A stretch of 8,313 nucleotides of DNA from Phenylobacterium sp. (GCA_028698405.1 JAQVDF010000052.1:1-8313), one strand, 5' to 3'; numbered from the stretch's first letter, positions 1 through 5,678 are shown. A program made the numbers and translations. Notes: a model not told the origin generated them from the letters alone.

Positions 1-247
1 CCGACAGAACCCGGATCAGGTCGCCGCGCACGGTGCAGCAGACGCAGCCGTTGTTCATCTCGAACACCTCTTCGTCGGCGCCGACGATGAGGTCGTTGTC
101 GATCCCGACTTCCCCGAATTCGTTGACGATGACGGCGTACTTCTTGCCGTGGTCTTCCGAGAGGATGCGGTTGAGCAGGGTGGTCTTGCCGGCGCCGAGG
201 TAGCCGGTGAGCACGGTGACGGGGGTCTTGTCGGTCATGCCGGACAT
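1..247 (-). CDS. CobW/COG0523-family metal-binding GTPase (N-terminal part)
   Basis: The visible 82 residues are the N-terminus of a G3E-class P-loop GTPase of the CobW/COG0523 family. These proteins act in the cytoplasm as GTP-dependent metal chaperones or insertases for cobalt, zinc or other metals. A Walker A motif, GYLGAGKTT, lies at residues 15-23. A VNEFGEVGID segment at 41-50 is typical of the family. The metal-binding CxCC motif (GCVCC) is at residues 67-71, with NNGCVCCTVRGDL as context. The ATG at 247 is preceded directly by an in-frame TAG, so translation starts there or at the second ATG (238). Neither has a convincing Shine-Dalgarno. The gene lies 61 bases downstream of the molybdo-enzyme large subunit on the same strand and may be cotranscribed with it. 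The C-terminal domain that would help name the metal lies outside the window, so the exact subfamily (zinc, cobalt or other) is undecided. Confidence 0.93.
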   Translation of the reverse strand, partial: MSGMTDKTPVTVLTGYLGAGKTTLLNRILSEDHGKKYAVIVNEFGEVGIDNDLIVGADEEVFEMNNGCVCCTVRGDLIRVLS

Positions 248-265
248 CTAGTGGGTCGGAGGGCC

Positions 266-282
266 GGAGGGAATGCCCCTCC
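266..282. other. Short hairpin between the large subunit gene and the CobW gene
   Basis: GGAGGG (266-271) and CCCTCC (277-282) form a perfect 6-base-pair stem with a 5-base loop in the 61-base gap. No T-run follows in the minus-strand direction, so it is a poor terminator. It might process or stabilise the transcript. It does not place a ribosome binding site at the right distance for the CobW start. Confidence 0.3.
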
Positions 283-308
283 CTTAGTCCTTCATCGGGA
301 AGGAAGGT

Positions 309-2411
309 CTAGGCCAGCAACGCCTGCGCGATCTTCTCCCGGGTGAAGGGCAGCTCGCGGACACGGGTCCCGAGAGCGTGGGCGACGGCGTTGGAGATGG
401 CCCCCATGGCCGGGCCCTGAGACAGCTCGCCGATGCCGAACGGGCGCGGGTCCTTGGTGTTGATCAGCTCGATCTCCACGGGCGGGACCTCCGAGAAGCG
501 CAGGATCGGATAGTCGTCCCAGGTGGTGGTGGCGATCCCGGCCCCGCCCAGGCGCACCTGCTCCTTCAGCACCCAGCTGGCGGCCATGATCATGCCGCCC
601 TCGATCTGGTTGCGGGCCCCGTCCGGATTGACGATCAGGCCCGCGTCGGCGCAGCACCACAGCTTCACGAGCTTCACCTCGGCCTCGACCTCAACCTCGG
701 CGACGGCGGCGCAGTAGCCGGCTCGGTCCCGGTGGCGGTCGTAGGCCAGGCCCAGCCCACGGCCGGCGCCGGGCGACCAGCGGCGGCTCCAGTCGGCCAT
801 CCGCGCCACGGTCTCCACCACCGCCCGCCCGCGCGGGTCGACGATCATGGAGAGCCGGTAGGCCAGCGGGTCCTGGCCGGCGATCTCGGCCAGCTCGTCG
901 ATGAAGCTCTCGCCGACGAAGGTGTTCACTGGCCCGCCCAGGCCGCGCAGCGAGGAGGTGCGCACCGGCGTCGGGACCACCAGGTGCTCGAGCGTGCGCG
1001 AGGCCGGGATGTCGTAGGAAGGGATGGCGTTGAGGATGCCGCCGGAGAAGCGCGGCGCGCCGGGCGGCGGCTGCGGCGGAGGCGGGGGCGGCGGGGCGTC
1101 CGGATCCTTCGGCAGCGCCAGCTCGGCCAGGCTGCGGCCGCGGCCGACGTGCGGGCCGCTCCAGATCTCGGCGGTGTAGTCCACCAGCCGGCCGGAGGGG
1201 TCGAGTTCGGCGGCCAGCTCGATGTGCATGGCGGCGCCGACCGGCGACCAGCCGAACTCGTCCTCCCGCCGCCACTGCGCCCGCACCGGCGCGCCCGGCC
1301 GGCGCAGGGCGATAACCGCTGCATCCACCGCCGCATCGTCCGCCCCGTTGTGGCCGTAGCAGCCGGGCCCCTGAGCGTGGATCACCTCGATCCGCTCGGG
1401 ATCGAGGCCGCTGATCCGCACCAGCATCTGGCGCAGCGGATAGACGCCCTGGCCGTGGGTCCAGACGGTCAGCTTCCCGTCCTTGAACTGCGCCAGGCCG
1501 CAGGACGGGCCCATCGAGCCGTGGGCGATGTAGGGCTTGCCGTAGGTCGCCGCGTGGCGCCGGCGGTTGGAGCCTTCGGCCGGCTCGGCCCCGGCCGGGT
1601 GGTCGGTGTGCGGCAGCGTCTTGAGCGAGGCGGGCTCGGTCAACGCCGGGGACAGGTCGCGGGCGTACTCCCAGACGGCGTGAGCCTCGGCCGCCGCCAG
1701 CGCCCGAGCCGCGACCTGCTCGCGCAAGGCTATGAAGGCCACGAACGCCCCGTCGCGCAGGATCTCCACCTCGCCGCCGGCCGCCGCCCTCACAGCCACC
1801 TCGTCCAGCTCGGCAAGCCTGGCCTTCGGTCCCGGCTGGCGCAGCACGCGCGCATGCACCATGCCCGGCAGGCGGATGTCGTGCAGGAACGCCTCGCCGA
1901 ACAGCTTGGCCGGCAGGTCGAGCCGCGGCTGGCTGGAGCCGACGATGCGGTGCTGGTCCGGGCTCTTCCAGCGGGCCTGGCCGGTCGCCGGGCGGACCAG
2001 GTCGACTTGCGGCGCCAGCGTCCAGTAGTCCTCGCCGCAGGGCAGGCCGTTCACCAGCAAAACGCCGTCGCGGATGTCGATCTCCTCCGGGGGGCAGTCG
2101 AGCCGCTCGGCCGCCTTGGCGACGAACAGCGCCCGCACCTCGGCGCAGGCGGCCCGCACCGAGGCGCCGGAGCTCTCGACGCTCATCGAGCCCACCGTCA
2201 TGCCCTCGTCGGGGACGGCGCCGGTGGCGGCGTTGACCACCTCGATCATCGACAGCGGCAGGTCGAGCTCCTCGGCGGCGATCTGGGCGAGCGCCGTGAG
2301 CGTGCCCTGGCCGTACTCCACCTTGCCGAACGCGACGCGGGCGAGGCCGACGGTGTCGAAGCGCACCCAGCGGTCGAGCTCGGGGTTGGCCTGCAGGGTC
2401 GCCGGGATCAT
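309..2411 (-). CDS. Molybdopterin-binding large subunit of a two-subunit molybdenum hydroxylase (xanthine dehydrogenase superfamily)
   Basis: The 700-residue protein belongs to COG1529, on the branch that includes isoquinoline 1-oxidoreductase, nicotinate dehydrogenase and bacterial aldehyde dehydrogenases. It should bind the molybdenum cofactor and hydroxylate an N-heterocycle or oxidise an aldehyde, passing electrons to the iron-sulfur subunit. GKVEYGQG lies at residues 29-36, near the N-terminus as in this branch. GPGCYGHNGADD at 348-359 stands where relatives carry a glycine-rich GGGFG-type cofactor loop. ESFIDELAEIAGQDPLAYRL starts at 501. GIGELSQGP contains Glu662, the expected catalytic glutamate. 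I see no Tat or Sec signal, which suggests a cytoplasmic enzyme, although some relatives are exported. A run of seven prolines, Gln, then three prolines lies at 440-450. The ATG at 2411 overlaps the TGA of the [2Fe-2S] gene and gives the family-like N-terminus; the open frame extends further upstream only as a shadow of that gene. No FAD or cytochrome subunit is present, so the electron acceptor is unknown. The substrate cannot be named from sequence. Confidence 0.92.
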   Translation of the reverse strand: MIPATLQANPELDRWVRFDTVGLARVAFGKVEYGQGTLTALAQIAAEELDLPLSMIEVVNAATGAVPDEGMTVGSMSVESSGASVRAACAEVRALFVAKAAERLDCPPEEIDIRDGVLLVNGLPCGEDYWTLAPQVDLVRPATGQARWKSPDQHRIVGSSQPRLDLPAKLFGEAFLHDIRLPGMVHARVLRQPGPKARLAELDEVAVRAAAGGEVEILRDGAFVAFIALREQVAARALAAAEAHAVWEYARDLSPALTEPASLKTLPHTDHPAGAEPAEGSNRRRHAATYGKPYIAHGSMGPSCGLAQFKDGKLTVWTHGQGVYPLRQMLVRISGLDPERIEVIHAQGPGCYGHNGADDAAVDAAVIALRRPGAPVRAQWRREDEFGWSPVGAAMHIELAAELDPSGRLVDYTAEIWSGPHVGRGRSLAELALPKDPDAPPPPPPPQPPPGAPRFSGGILNAIPSYDIPASRTLEHLVVPTPVRTSSLRGLGGPVNTFVGESFIDELAEIAGQDPLAYRLSMIVDPRGRAVVETVARMADWSRRWSPGAGRGLGLAYDRHRDRAGYCAAVAEVEVEAEVKLVKLWCCADAGLIVNPDGARNQIEGGMIMAASWVLKEQVRLGGAGIATTTWDDYPILRFSEVPPVEIELINTKDPRPFGIGELSQGPAMGAISNAVAHALGTRVRELPFTREKIAQALLA

Positions 2412-2890
2412 GCCGCTGCTCCTTCGCGCATGCGCCGGGCGGCCAGGGCGATGGCGTCCATCACCCGGTTGTGCACGCCGCAGCGGCACAGGTGCCAGTC
2501 CAGCGCCTGGGCGATCTCCTCGCGGCTGGGGTCGGGATTGCGATCGAGCAGCGCCTTGGCGCCGATCAGGATGCCCGACAGGCAGTAGCCGCACTGTCCG
2601 GCCTGCAGTTCGAGGAAGGCGGCCTGCAGGGGATGCGGATGCTCGGGCGTGCCGAGTCCCTCCGAGGTCAGCACCGCCTTTCCCTCCACCGCCTCCAGCG
2701 GCAGCAGGCAGGCGGCTTCCTCCTTGCCGTCCACCAACACGGCGCAGGCGCCGCATTGGCCGAGGCCGCAGCCGTAGCGGGCGCCGCTGACGCCCAGATC
2801 GTTCCGCAGCACGTCGAGCAGCGGGGCGGTCTCCTCCGCCTCCACCGCCCGCGTCTCGCTGTTGAGGATGAGTTCGATCGTCCGCCGCAC
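2408..2890 (-). CDS. [2Fe-2S] small subunit of the molybdenum hydroxylase
   Basis: This 160-residue protein is a CoxS/IorA-like iron-sulfur subunit that carries electrons away from the molybdenum centre. The N-terminal plant-ferredoxin-type cluster is ligated by Cys41, Cys46, Cys49 and Cys61 (CGLGQCGAC plus a later Cys). The C-terminal four-helix domain holds the second cluster with Cys100, Cys103, Cys135 and Cys137 (QCGYC and CRC). All eight expected ligands are present and the length is normal. I chose the GTG at 2890 because VRRTIELILN matches the usual N-terminus and GGGAGG lies 5 bases upstream. The open frame runs upstream to 3079 but through the divergent promoter region, with no family-like residues. 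The TGA overlaps the large-subunit ATG (ATGA), which implies coupled translation and equal subunit amounts. Confidence 0.94.
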   Translation of the reverse strand: MRRTIELILNSETRAVEAEETAPLLDVLRNDLGVSGARYGCGLGQCGACAVLVDGKEEAACLLPLEAVEGKAVLTSEGLGTPEHPHPLQAAFLELQAGQCGYCLSGILIGAKALLDRNPDPSREEIAQALDWHLCRCGVHNRVMDAIALAARRMREGAAA

Positions 2891-2893
2891 GCG

Positions 2894-2911
2894 CGCCTCC
2901 CGTCGGAGGCG
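2894..2911 (-). promoter_or_regulatory. Hairpin enclosing the ribosome binding site of the [2Fe-2S] subunit gene
   Basis: On the minus strand CGCCTCC, a GACG loop and GGAGGCG form a perfect 7-base-pair stem. The Shine-Dalgarno GGGAGG (plus-strand 2896-2901) lies mostly inside the right arm and ends 5 bases before the GTG start. If the stem forms, the ribosome binding site would be hidden. The pairing is seen directly; a regulatory role is inference. Confidence 0.5.
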
Positions 2912-2949
2912 GCACGAAATCACCGGTCGGCGAAGCTGACAACCGCGCC

Positions 2950-2978
2950 TTGACCCGGCCAGGGTGTTATAGAATAAC
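2950..2978 (+). promoter_or_regulatory. Candidate promoter of the cation diffusion facilitator gene
   Basis: TTGACC at 2950-2955 is a 5-of-6 match to the -35 consensus. AATAAC at 2973-2978 follows after a 17-base spacer and matches -10 at four positions. Transcription would begin near 2985, leaving a leader of roughly 27 bases before the TTG start. The -10 lies inside the 2964-2980 palindrome. This is a prediction from consensus only. Confidence 0.45.
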
Positions 2979-2980
2979 AC
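2964..2980. promoter_or_regulatory. Perfect inverted repeat, candidate operator
   Basis: GTGTTAT, spacer AGA, ATAACAC: a perfect 7-3-7 palindrome and the only AT-rich island in a GC-rich divergent intergenic region. It overlaps the candidate -10 of the transporter gene and lies 73 bases upstream of the [2Fe-2S] subunit start. That fits a dimeric repressor or activator controlling one or both directions. No regulator gene is encoded in the window, so the protein that binds is unknown. Confidence 0.55.
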
Positions 2981-3011
2981 TTGCCGCCTCCGGCCAGCCG
3001 ACGAGCCCTCC

Positions 3012-3953
3012 TTGACCGCCCCGCCCACCGACCCGGCTCGCTCCGAGGACGCGCTCGACGCCTTCCGCGAGAACCGCATCTATCTGGGCGCCGATCACAG
3101 CCGCAACGAGCGGCGGACGCTGATCGTGGCGGGGATCACCATCGTGGCGCTGGCCGTCCAGCTCGCCGGCGGGCTGGCGTTCAACTCGATGGCGCTGATC
3201 GCCGGGGGGCTGCACAACGCCGCTCACGTGGCCGCCCTGGGCGTGGCCGCCCTGGCCTATCGGCTGGCCCGCCGATGGGCCGCCGATCCGCGGTTCACCT
3301 TCGGCGCCGGCAAGCTCGGCTACCTCGCCGGCTTCGCCAACGCCGTGGTGCTGGCCTTCACCGCGCTGCTGATCGCCGCCGAGAGTCTCGAGCGGCTCAT
3401 CTCGCCCGAGGAGGTCGCCTACACCGAGGCCATCTGGCTGGCCGCCGCGGGCCTGGTGCTCAGCGTCGTGTGCATGCTGATCCTGAAGCCGGCGGGACGG
3501 CATCGACACGAGGGCGGCGACCTCAACCTCTCGGCGGTGCATCTGCACCTGTCGGCCGACGCCATCGTCTCGGGTCTGGCGATCGCCGGCCTGGTCGCCG
3601 GGCGCGCGCTAGGCTGGAACTGGGCCGACCCGCTGATGGGCCTGGTCGGCGCGGCCCTGGTGGGGCACTTCGCCCTCTCTCTCGTGCGGCGGGCGGCGGG
3701 CGTGCTGCTGGACGTCAATCCGAGCCCGGCGCTGGCCGAGGAAATCCGCCTCCGGCTGGCTGCCGAGGGCGAGCGCGTCATCGACCTGCACCTGTGGCAG
3801 CTCGGCCCCGGCCACCATGCCGCGGTCGTGGTGCTGGCCGCCGAGCGGCCTGCGCCGGTGGAAGCCTACCGCGCGCGGCTTGCCGAGCTGCCGGGCCTGA
3901 GTCACCTTACCATCGAGGTGCGGGGGACGGACGCCGTGCATTCGTGCGCGTGA
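3012..3953 (+). CDS. DmeF-like cation diffusion facilitator, divalent metal efflux
   Basis: This 313-residue membrane protein of the CDF family should export divalent metal ions (DmeF relatives handle cobalt, cadmium or nickel) across the inner membrane in exchange for protons. The N-terminal YLGADHSRNERRT (24-36) is characteristic of the DmeF branch. Six hydrophobic segments follow, at roughly 37-57, 61-83, 103-124, 139-158, 184-200 and 205-225, then a soluble C-terminal domain with DLHLWQLGPGHHAAVV. The membrane metal site appears intact: His68 and His72 in TM2 (HNAAH) and His179 and Asp183 in TM5 (HLSAD). Two points are odd. AGGLH at 64-68 replaces what I recall as ADGWH in DmeF, and the TM4-TM5 loop holds only two histidines (164, 166) rather than a His-rich stretch. 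The start is TTG because an in-frame stop lies at 2970 and no other start codon occurs before the conserved N-terminus; its ribosome binding site is weak. The substrate metal is not certain. Confidence 0.9.
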   Translation: MTAPPTDPARSEDALDAFRENRIYLGADHSRNERRTLIVAGITIVALAVQLAGGLAFNSMALIAGGLHNAAHVAALGVAALAYRLARRWAADPRFTFGAGKLGYLAGFANAVVLAFTALLIAAESLERLISPEEVAYTEAIWLAAAGLVLSVVCMLILKPAGRHRHEGGDLNLSAVHLHLSADAIVSGLAIAGLVAGRALGWNWADPLMGLVGAALVGHFALSLVRRAAGVLLDVNPSPALAEEIRLRLAAEGERVIDLHLWQLGPGHHAAVVVLAAERPAPVEAYRARLAELPGLSHLTIEVRGTDAVHSCA

Positions 3954-3967
3954 ACGGGTCGCTCACG

Positions 3968-3995
3968 TTGACTCAAGCGCCGTCCTCAGTATAAG
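3968..3995 (+). promoter_or_regulatory. Sigma-70-type promoter of rplU-rpmA
   Basis: TTGACT (3968-3973), a 16-base spacer and TATAAG (3990-3995) make a strong housekeeping-type promoter, five of six matches in each hexamer. It lies just upstream of rplU. Transcription should start near 4002, giving a leader of about 57 bases. Confidence 0.75.
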
Positions 3996-4000
3996 TCCGC

Positions 4001-4044
4001 GCCTCTCGCCCGCGGGGCCTCTCGCGGGCGCAAATCTTTTTGCG
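4001..4044 (+). promoter_or_regulatory. Structured rplU leader with two overlapping hairpins
   Basis: CGCCCGCG (4007-4014) pairs perfectly with CGCGGGCG (4023-4030) around an 8-base loop. A second stem, CGCAAA (4029-4034) with TTTGCG (4039-4044), shares bases 4029-4030 with the first, so the two compete at their junction. The strong stem is followed by CAAATCTTTTT, resembling an attenuator. GCCTCTCGC occurs twice here (4001-4009 and 4017-4025). Leader-mediated feedback is known for several ribosomal protein operons; its operation here is inference. Confidence 0.35.
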
Positions 4045-4058
4045 ACAGCAGGCTTTCC

Positions 4059-4712
4059 ATGTACGCGGTGATCAAGACCGGCGGCAAACAGTATCGGGTC
4101 CAGCCCGGCGATCTTCTCGTTGTCGAGAAGCTCGACGGCGAGCCGGGTGCGAACGTCGCCTTCGGCGAAGTGCTGATGCTCGGCGATGGCGATGCGATCA
4201 CCGTCGGCGCGCCGACGGTCGACGGGGCCACCGTGTCGGCCACCCTGATCGAGACCCGCAAGGGCGAGAAGGTGAAGATCTTCAAGAAGATCCGCCGTCA
4301 GGGCTACCGCCGCACCCAGGGCCACCGGCAGCTCGAGTCCGTGCTGCGGGTCACCGCCATCGAGGGCGACGGCAAGTCGGCCAAGTGGGACGGCGAGGTC
4401 GACCTGACCCCCAAGGCCGTGCTCGACGCCCGCGCCCGCGGCCTGAAGATCCCCGGCCTGACCGCCGAGGCTCCGGCTGCTGCGCCCGCCGCCGCCGAAG
4501 CGGCGCCCAAGAAGGCCGCGCCGAAGAAGGCCGCCGCCAAGGCCGAAACCGCCGCCGCGGAAGAGGTGAAGGCCCCGGCCGAGACCGAAGCCAAGGCCGC
4601 CAAGCCGAAGAAGGCCGCGGCCCCGAAGGCCGCCAAGGCCGAAGGCGAAGGCGAAGCCAAGAAGGCCGCGCCGAAGAAGGCCGCCGCCAAGAAGGACAAG
4701 GACGCCGAGTAA
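4059..4712 (+). CDS. rplU: 50S ribosomal protein L21 with long Ala/Lys/Pro-rich C-terminal tail
   Basis: L21 binds 23S rRNA in the large ribosomal subunit. Residues 1 to about 103 are the complete conserved domain: MYAVIKTGGKQYRV at the start, and the basic signature KKIRRQGYRRTQGHRQ at 76-91. The protein has 217 residues, about twice the roughly 103 of E. coli L21. The extra part (about 104-217) has a short linker and then a low-complexity Ala/Lys/Pro/Glu tail, including KKAAPKKAAAK twice (151-161 and 201-211), resembling histone H1 tails. Extended L21 proteins occur in alphaproteobacteria, so the extension is not an artefact of fusion. The ATG at 4059 gives the canonical N-terminus; its ribosome binding site (CAGG) is weak. 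A strong promoter and a structured leader lie upstream, and rpmA follows after 29 bases. Confidence 0.97.
   Translation: MYAVIKTGGKQYRVQPGDLLVVEKLDGEPGANVAFGEVLMLGDGDAITVGAPTVDGATVSATLIETRKGEKVKIFKKIRRQGYRRTQGHRQLESVLRVTAIEGDGKSAKWDGEVDLTPKAVLDARARGLKIPGLTAEAPAAAPAAAEAAPKKAAPKKAAAKAETAAAEEVKAPAETEAKAAKPKKAAAPKAAKAEGEGEAKKAAPKKAAAKKDKDAE
4507..4691 (+). repeat. 35-base direct repeat within the rplU tail
   Basis: Bases 4507-4541 and 4657-4691 are identical and exactly 150 bases (50 codons) apart, so both copies are read in the same frame and encode the same KKAAPKKAAAK segment. Identity at third codon positions suggests recent internal duplication or gene conversion, although strong GC codon bias would also keep such copies alike. 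Confidence 0.85.
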
Positions 4713-4741
4713 GGCGTCCGAAGCGAGTTTAGGAGAGCGCA

Positions 4742-5011
4742 ATGGCTCACAAGAAATCTGGCGGCTCCTCGCGCAACGGGCGCGACTCCGCGGGCCGCCG
4801 CCTCGGCGTAAAGAAGTTCGGCGGCGAAGCCGTGATCGCCGGCAATATCCTCGTGCGTCAGCGCGGCACCAAGTTCTGGCCGGGCGACAACGTCGGCATG
4901 GGCCGCGACCACACCCTCTTCGCCACGGCCAACGGGTCGGTGCAGTTCGTGACCAAGCGCGACAACCGCACCTACGTGATGGTGGCCCCGGCCGAGGAAG
5001 GCGCCAGCTAG
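4742..5011 (+). CDS. rpmA: 50S ribosomal protein L27
   Basis: L27 sits near the peptidyl transferase centre, and its N-terminus reaches toward the tRNA ends. The 89-residue protein begins [20 protein letters not shown], the classic L27 signature, and continues with [24 protein letters not shown] and [12 protein letters not shown]. The length is normal. There is no cleavable N-terminal extension of the Firmicutes type. AGGAGA (4731-4736) lies 5 bases upstream of the ATG, a good ribosome binding site. The gene follows rplU by 29 bases in the usual L21-L27 pair, and two hairpins follow its stop codon. Confidence 0.98.
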   Translation: MAHKKSGGSSRNGRDSAGRRLGVKKFGGEAVIAGNILVRQRGTKFWPGDNVGMGRDHTLFATANGSVQFVTKRDNRTYVMVAPAEEGAS

Positions 5012-5037
5012 GCGGAACCCTCCTACCCGGTTCCGCC
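5011..5037 (+). terminator. Stem-loop at the rpmA stop codon
   Basis: GGCGGAACC (5011-5019) pairs perfectly with GGTTCCGCC (5029-5037) around a 9-base loop, starting at the last base of the rpmA stop codon. No real T-tract follows, so it may serve as a transcript-stabilising 3' hairpin or a weak terminator rather than a full one. Confidence 0.4.
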
Positions 5038-5070
5038 GACTTCGATTTCAGGCGGACCGGACGATGCTTC

Positions 5071-5111
5071 AAGCGGGGAGTCCGGGTCGCCTGGGCTCCC
5101 CGCTTTGCATT
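5071..5111 (+). terminator. Intrinsic terminator after rplU-rpmA
   Basis: AAGCGGGGAG (5071-5080) pairs perfectly with CTCCCCGCTT (5096-5105). Three further inner pairs (one G-T) extend the stem to 13. It is followed by TTGCATTT, an interrupted T-tract. This is the best terminator in the window. It separates the ribosomal protein operon from the acetyltransferase gene, which starts 43 bases after the stem. Confidence 0.65.
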
Positions 5112-5134
5112 TGCGCGGTCCGAACCGAGGCCGC

Positions 5135-5142
5135 GGAGGAGG
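5135..5142 (+). promoter_or_regulatory. Ribosome binding site fixing the acetyltransferase start
   Basis: GGAGGAGG lies 5 bases upstream of the ATG at 5148. It favours this start over the in-frame ATG at 5064, which lies before the terminator stem and would add 28 residues of non-family sequence. Confidence 0.75.
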
Positions 5143-5147
5143 AAGAG

Positions 5148-5678
5148 ATGAGTTGTCTTGCCATCTCGCCATTTGTCGAAAGCCCGCGGCTTCGGCTGCG
5201 CGGGCCCTGCGAGCGCCACCTGCCGCACCTGGCGGAGCTGGCGAACGACTACGACGTCGTGAAGATGACGGGCTCGATGCCCTACCCCTACGGGCTCGAG
5301 GACGCCCGTACGATCCTCGACAAGGCGGCCAGCCTCGATCCTCGCCGCGAGGCGATGTTCGTCATCGAGCACGACGGCGGGCCCATCGGGGTGCTGAGCT
5401 TCGTGGCCGGCCCGCACGGCCGCACCGAGATCGGCTACTGGCTGGGCCGCCCCTACTGGGGCAAGGGACTGGCCACCGAGGCGGTCCGGGCCGCCATGGA
5501 CTGGGCCGGCTCGGACTGGGGCAAGCGCGTGGTCGTGGCCTGTCACAACGCCGACAACCCGGCCTCCGGCCAGGTGCTGATCAACGCCGGCTTCCTCTAC
5601 ACCGGCGACGTGGAGATGAAGTTCTCCAAGGCCCGGGGCGACAAGGTCCCGGTCCGCTGGATGGTGTGGCTGGCCTGA
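5148..5678 (+). CDS. GNAT acetyltransferase, RimJ/RimL-like
   Basis: This 176-residue protein is a GNAT-fold N-acetyltransferase of the Acetyltransf_3 (RimJ/RimL) type, transferring an acetyl group from acetyl-CoA to an amine on a protein or small molecule. The N-terminal ESPRLRLRGP (11-20) is the usual beta-1 strand. EIGYWLGRPYWGKGLATEA (94-112) holds the acetyl-CoA pyrophosphate-binding loop, RPYWGKG. NPASGQVLINAGF (137-149) is the alpha-4/beta-6 region seen in RimJ-like enzymes. The start at 5148 is fixed by a strong ribosome binding site and by alignment to the family's N-terminus. The gene lies between rpmA and obg, a position often held by a GNAT gene in alphaproteobacteria. That suggests, without proof, a link to ribosomal proteins or translation. 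The substrate is unknown. I see no clear promoter of its own after the terminator, so readthrough is possible. Confidence 0.9.
   Translation: MSCLAISPFVESPRLRLRGPCERHLPHLAELANDYDVVKMTGSMPYPYGLEDARTILDKAASLDPRREAMFVIEHDGGPIGVLSFVAGPHGRTEIGYWLGRPYWGKGLATEAVRAAMDWAGSDWGKRVVVACHNADNPASGQVLINAGFLYTGDVEMKFSKARGDKVPVRWMVWLA

Noticed and set aside
378..2588. Plus-strand open frame of 736 codons opposite the molybdo-enzyme genes
   Set aside because: It is rich in Arg, Ala, Gly and His with no recognisable domain, and lies antisense to two clearly conserved genes. Such long antisense frames are expected in very GC-rich DNA.
309..2942. Large subunit extended upstream to 2942 as an apparent 877-residue protein
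   Set aside because: The first 177 residues are an out-of-frame reading of the [2Fe-2S] gene. The ATG at 2411 gives the family N-terminus and the ATGA overlap.
2964..2980. Palindrome as a BioR biotin-regulator site
   Set aside because: The half sites TTAT and ATAA agree, but the spacer is three bases rather than two and the genes beside it are not biotin genes. bioY itself lacks such a site.
3949..3967. CGTGA/TCACG inverted repeat at the CDF stop codon as a terminator
   Set aside because: It has only five pairs and a 9-base loop, and it runs into the rplU -35 with no T-tract.
5064..5147. Earlier ATG for the acetyltransferase at 5064
   Set aside because: It would place the terminator stem inside the coding region and add residues unlike the family. 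The ATG at 5148 has a strong ribosome binding site.
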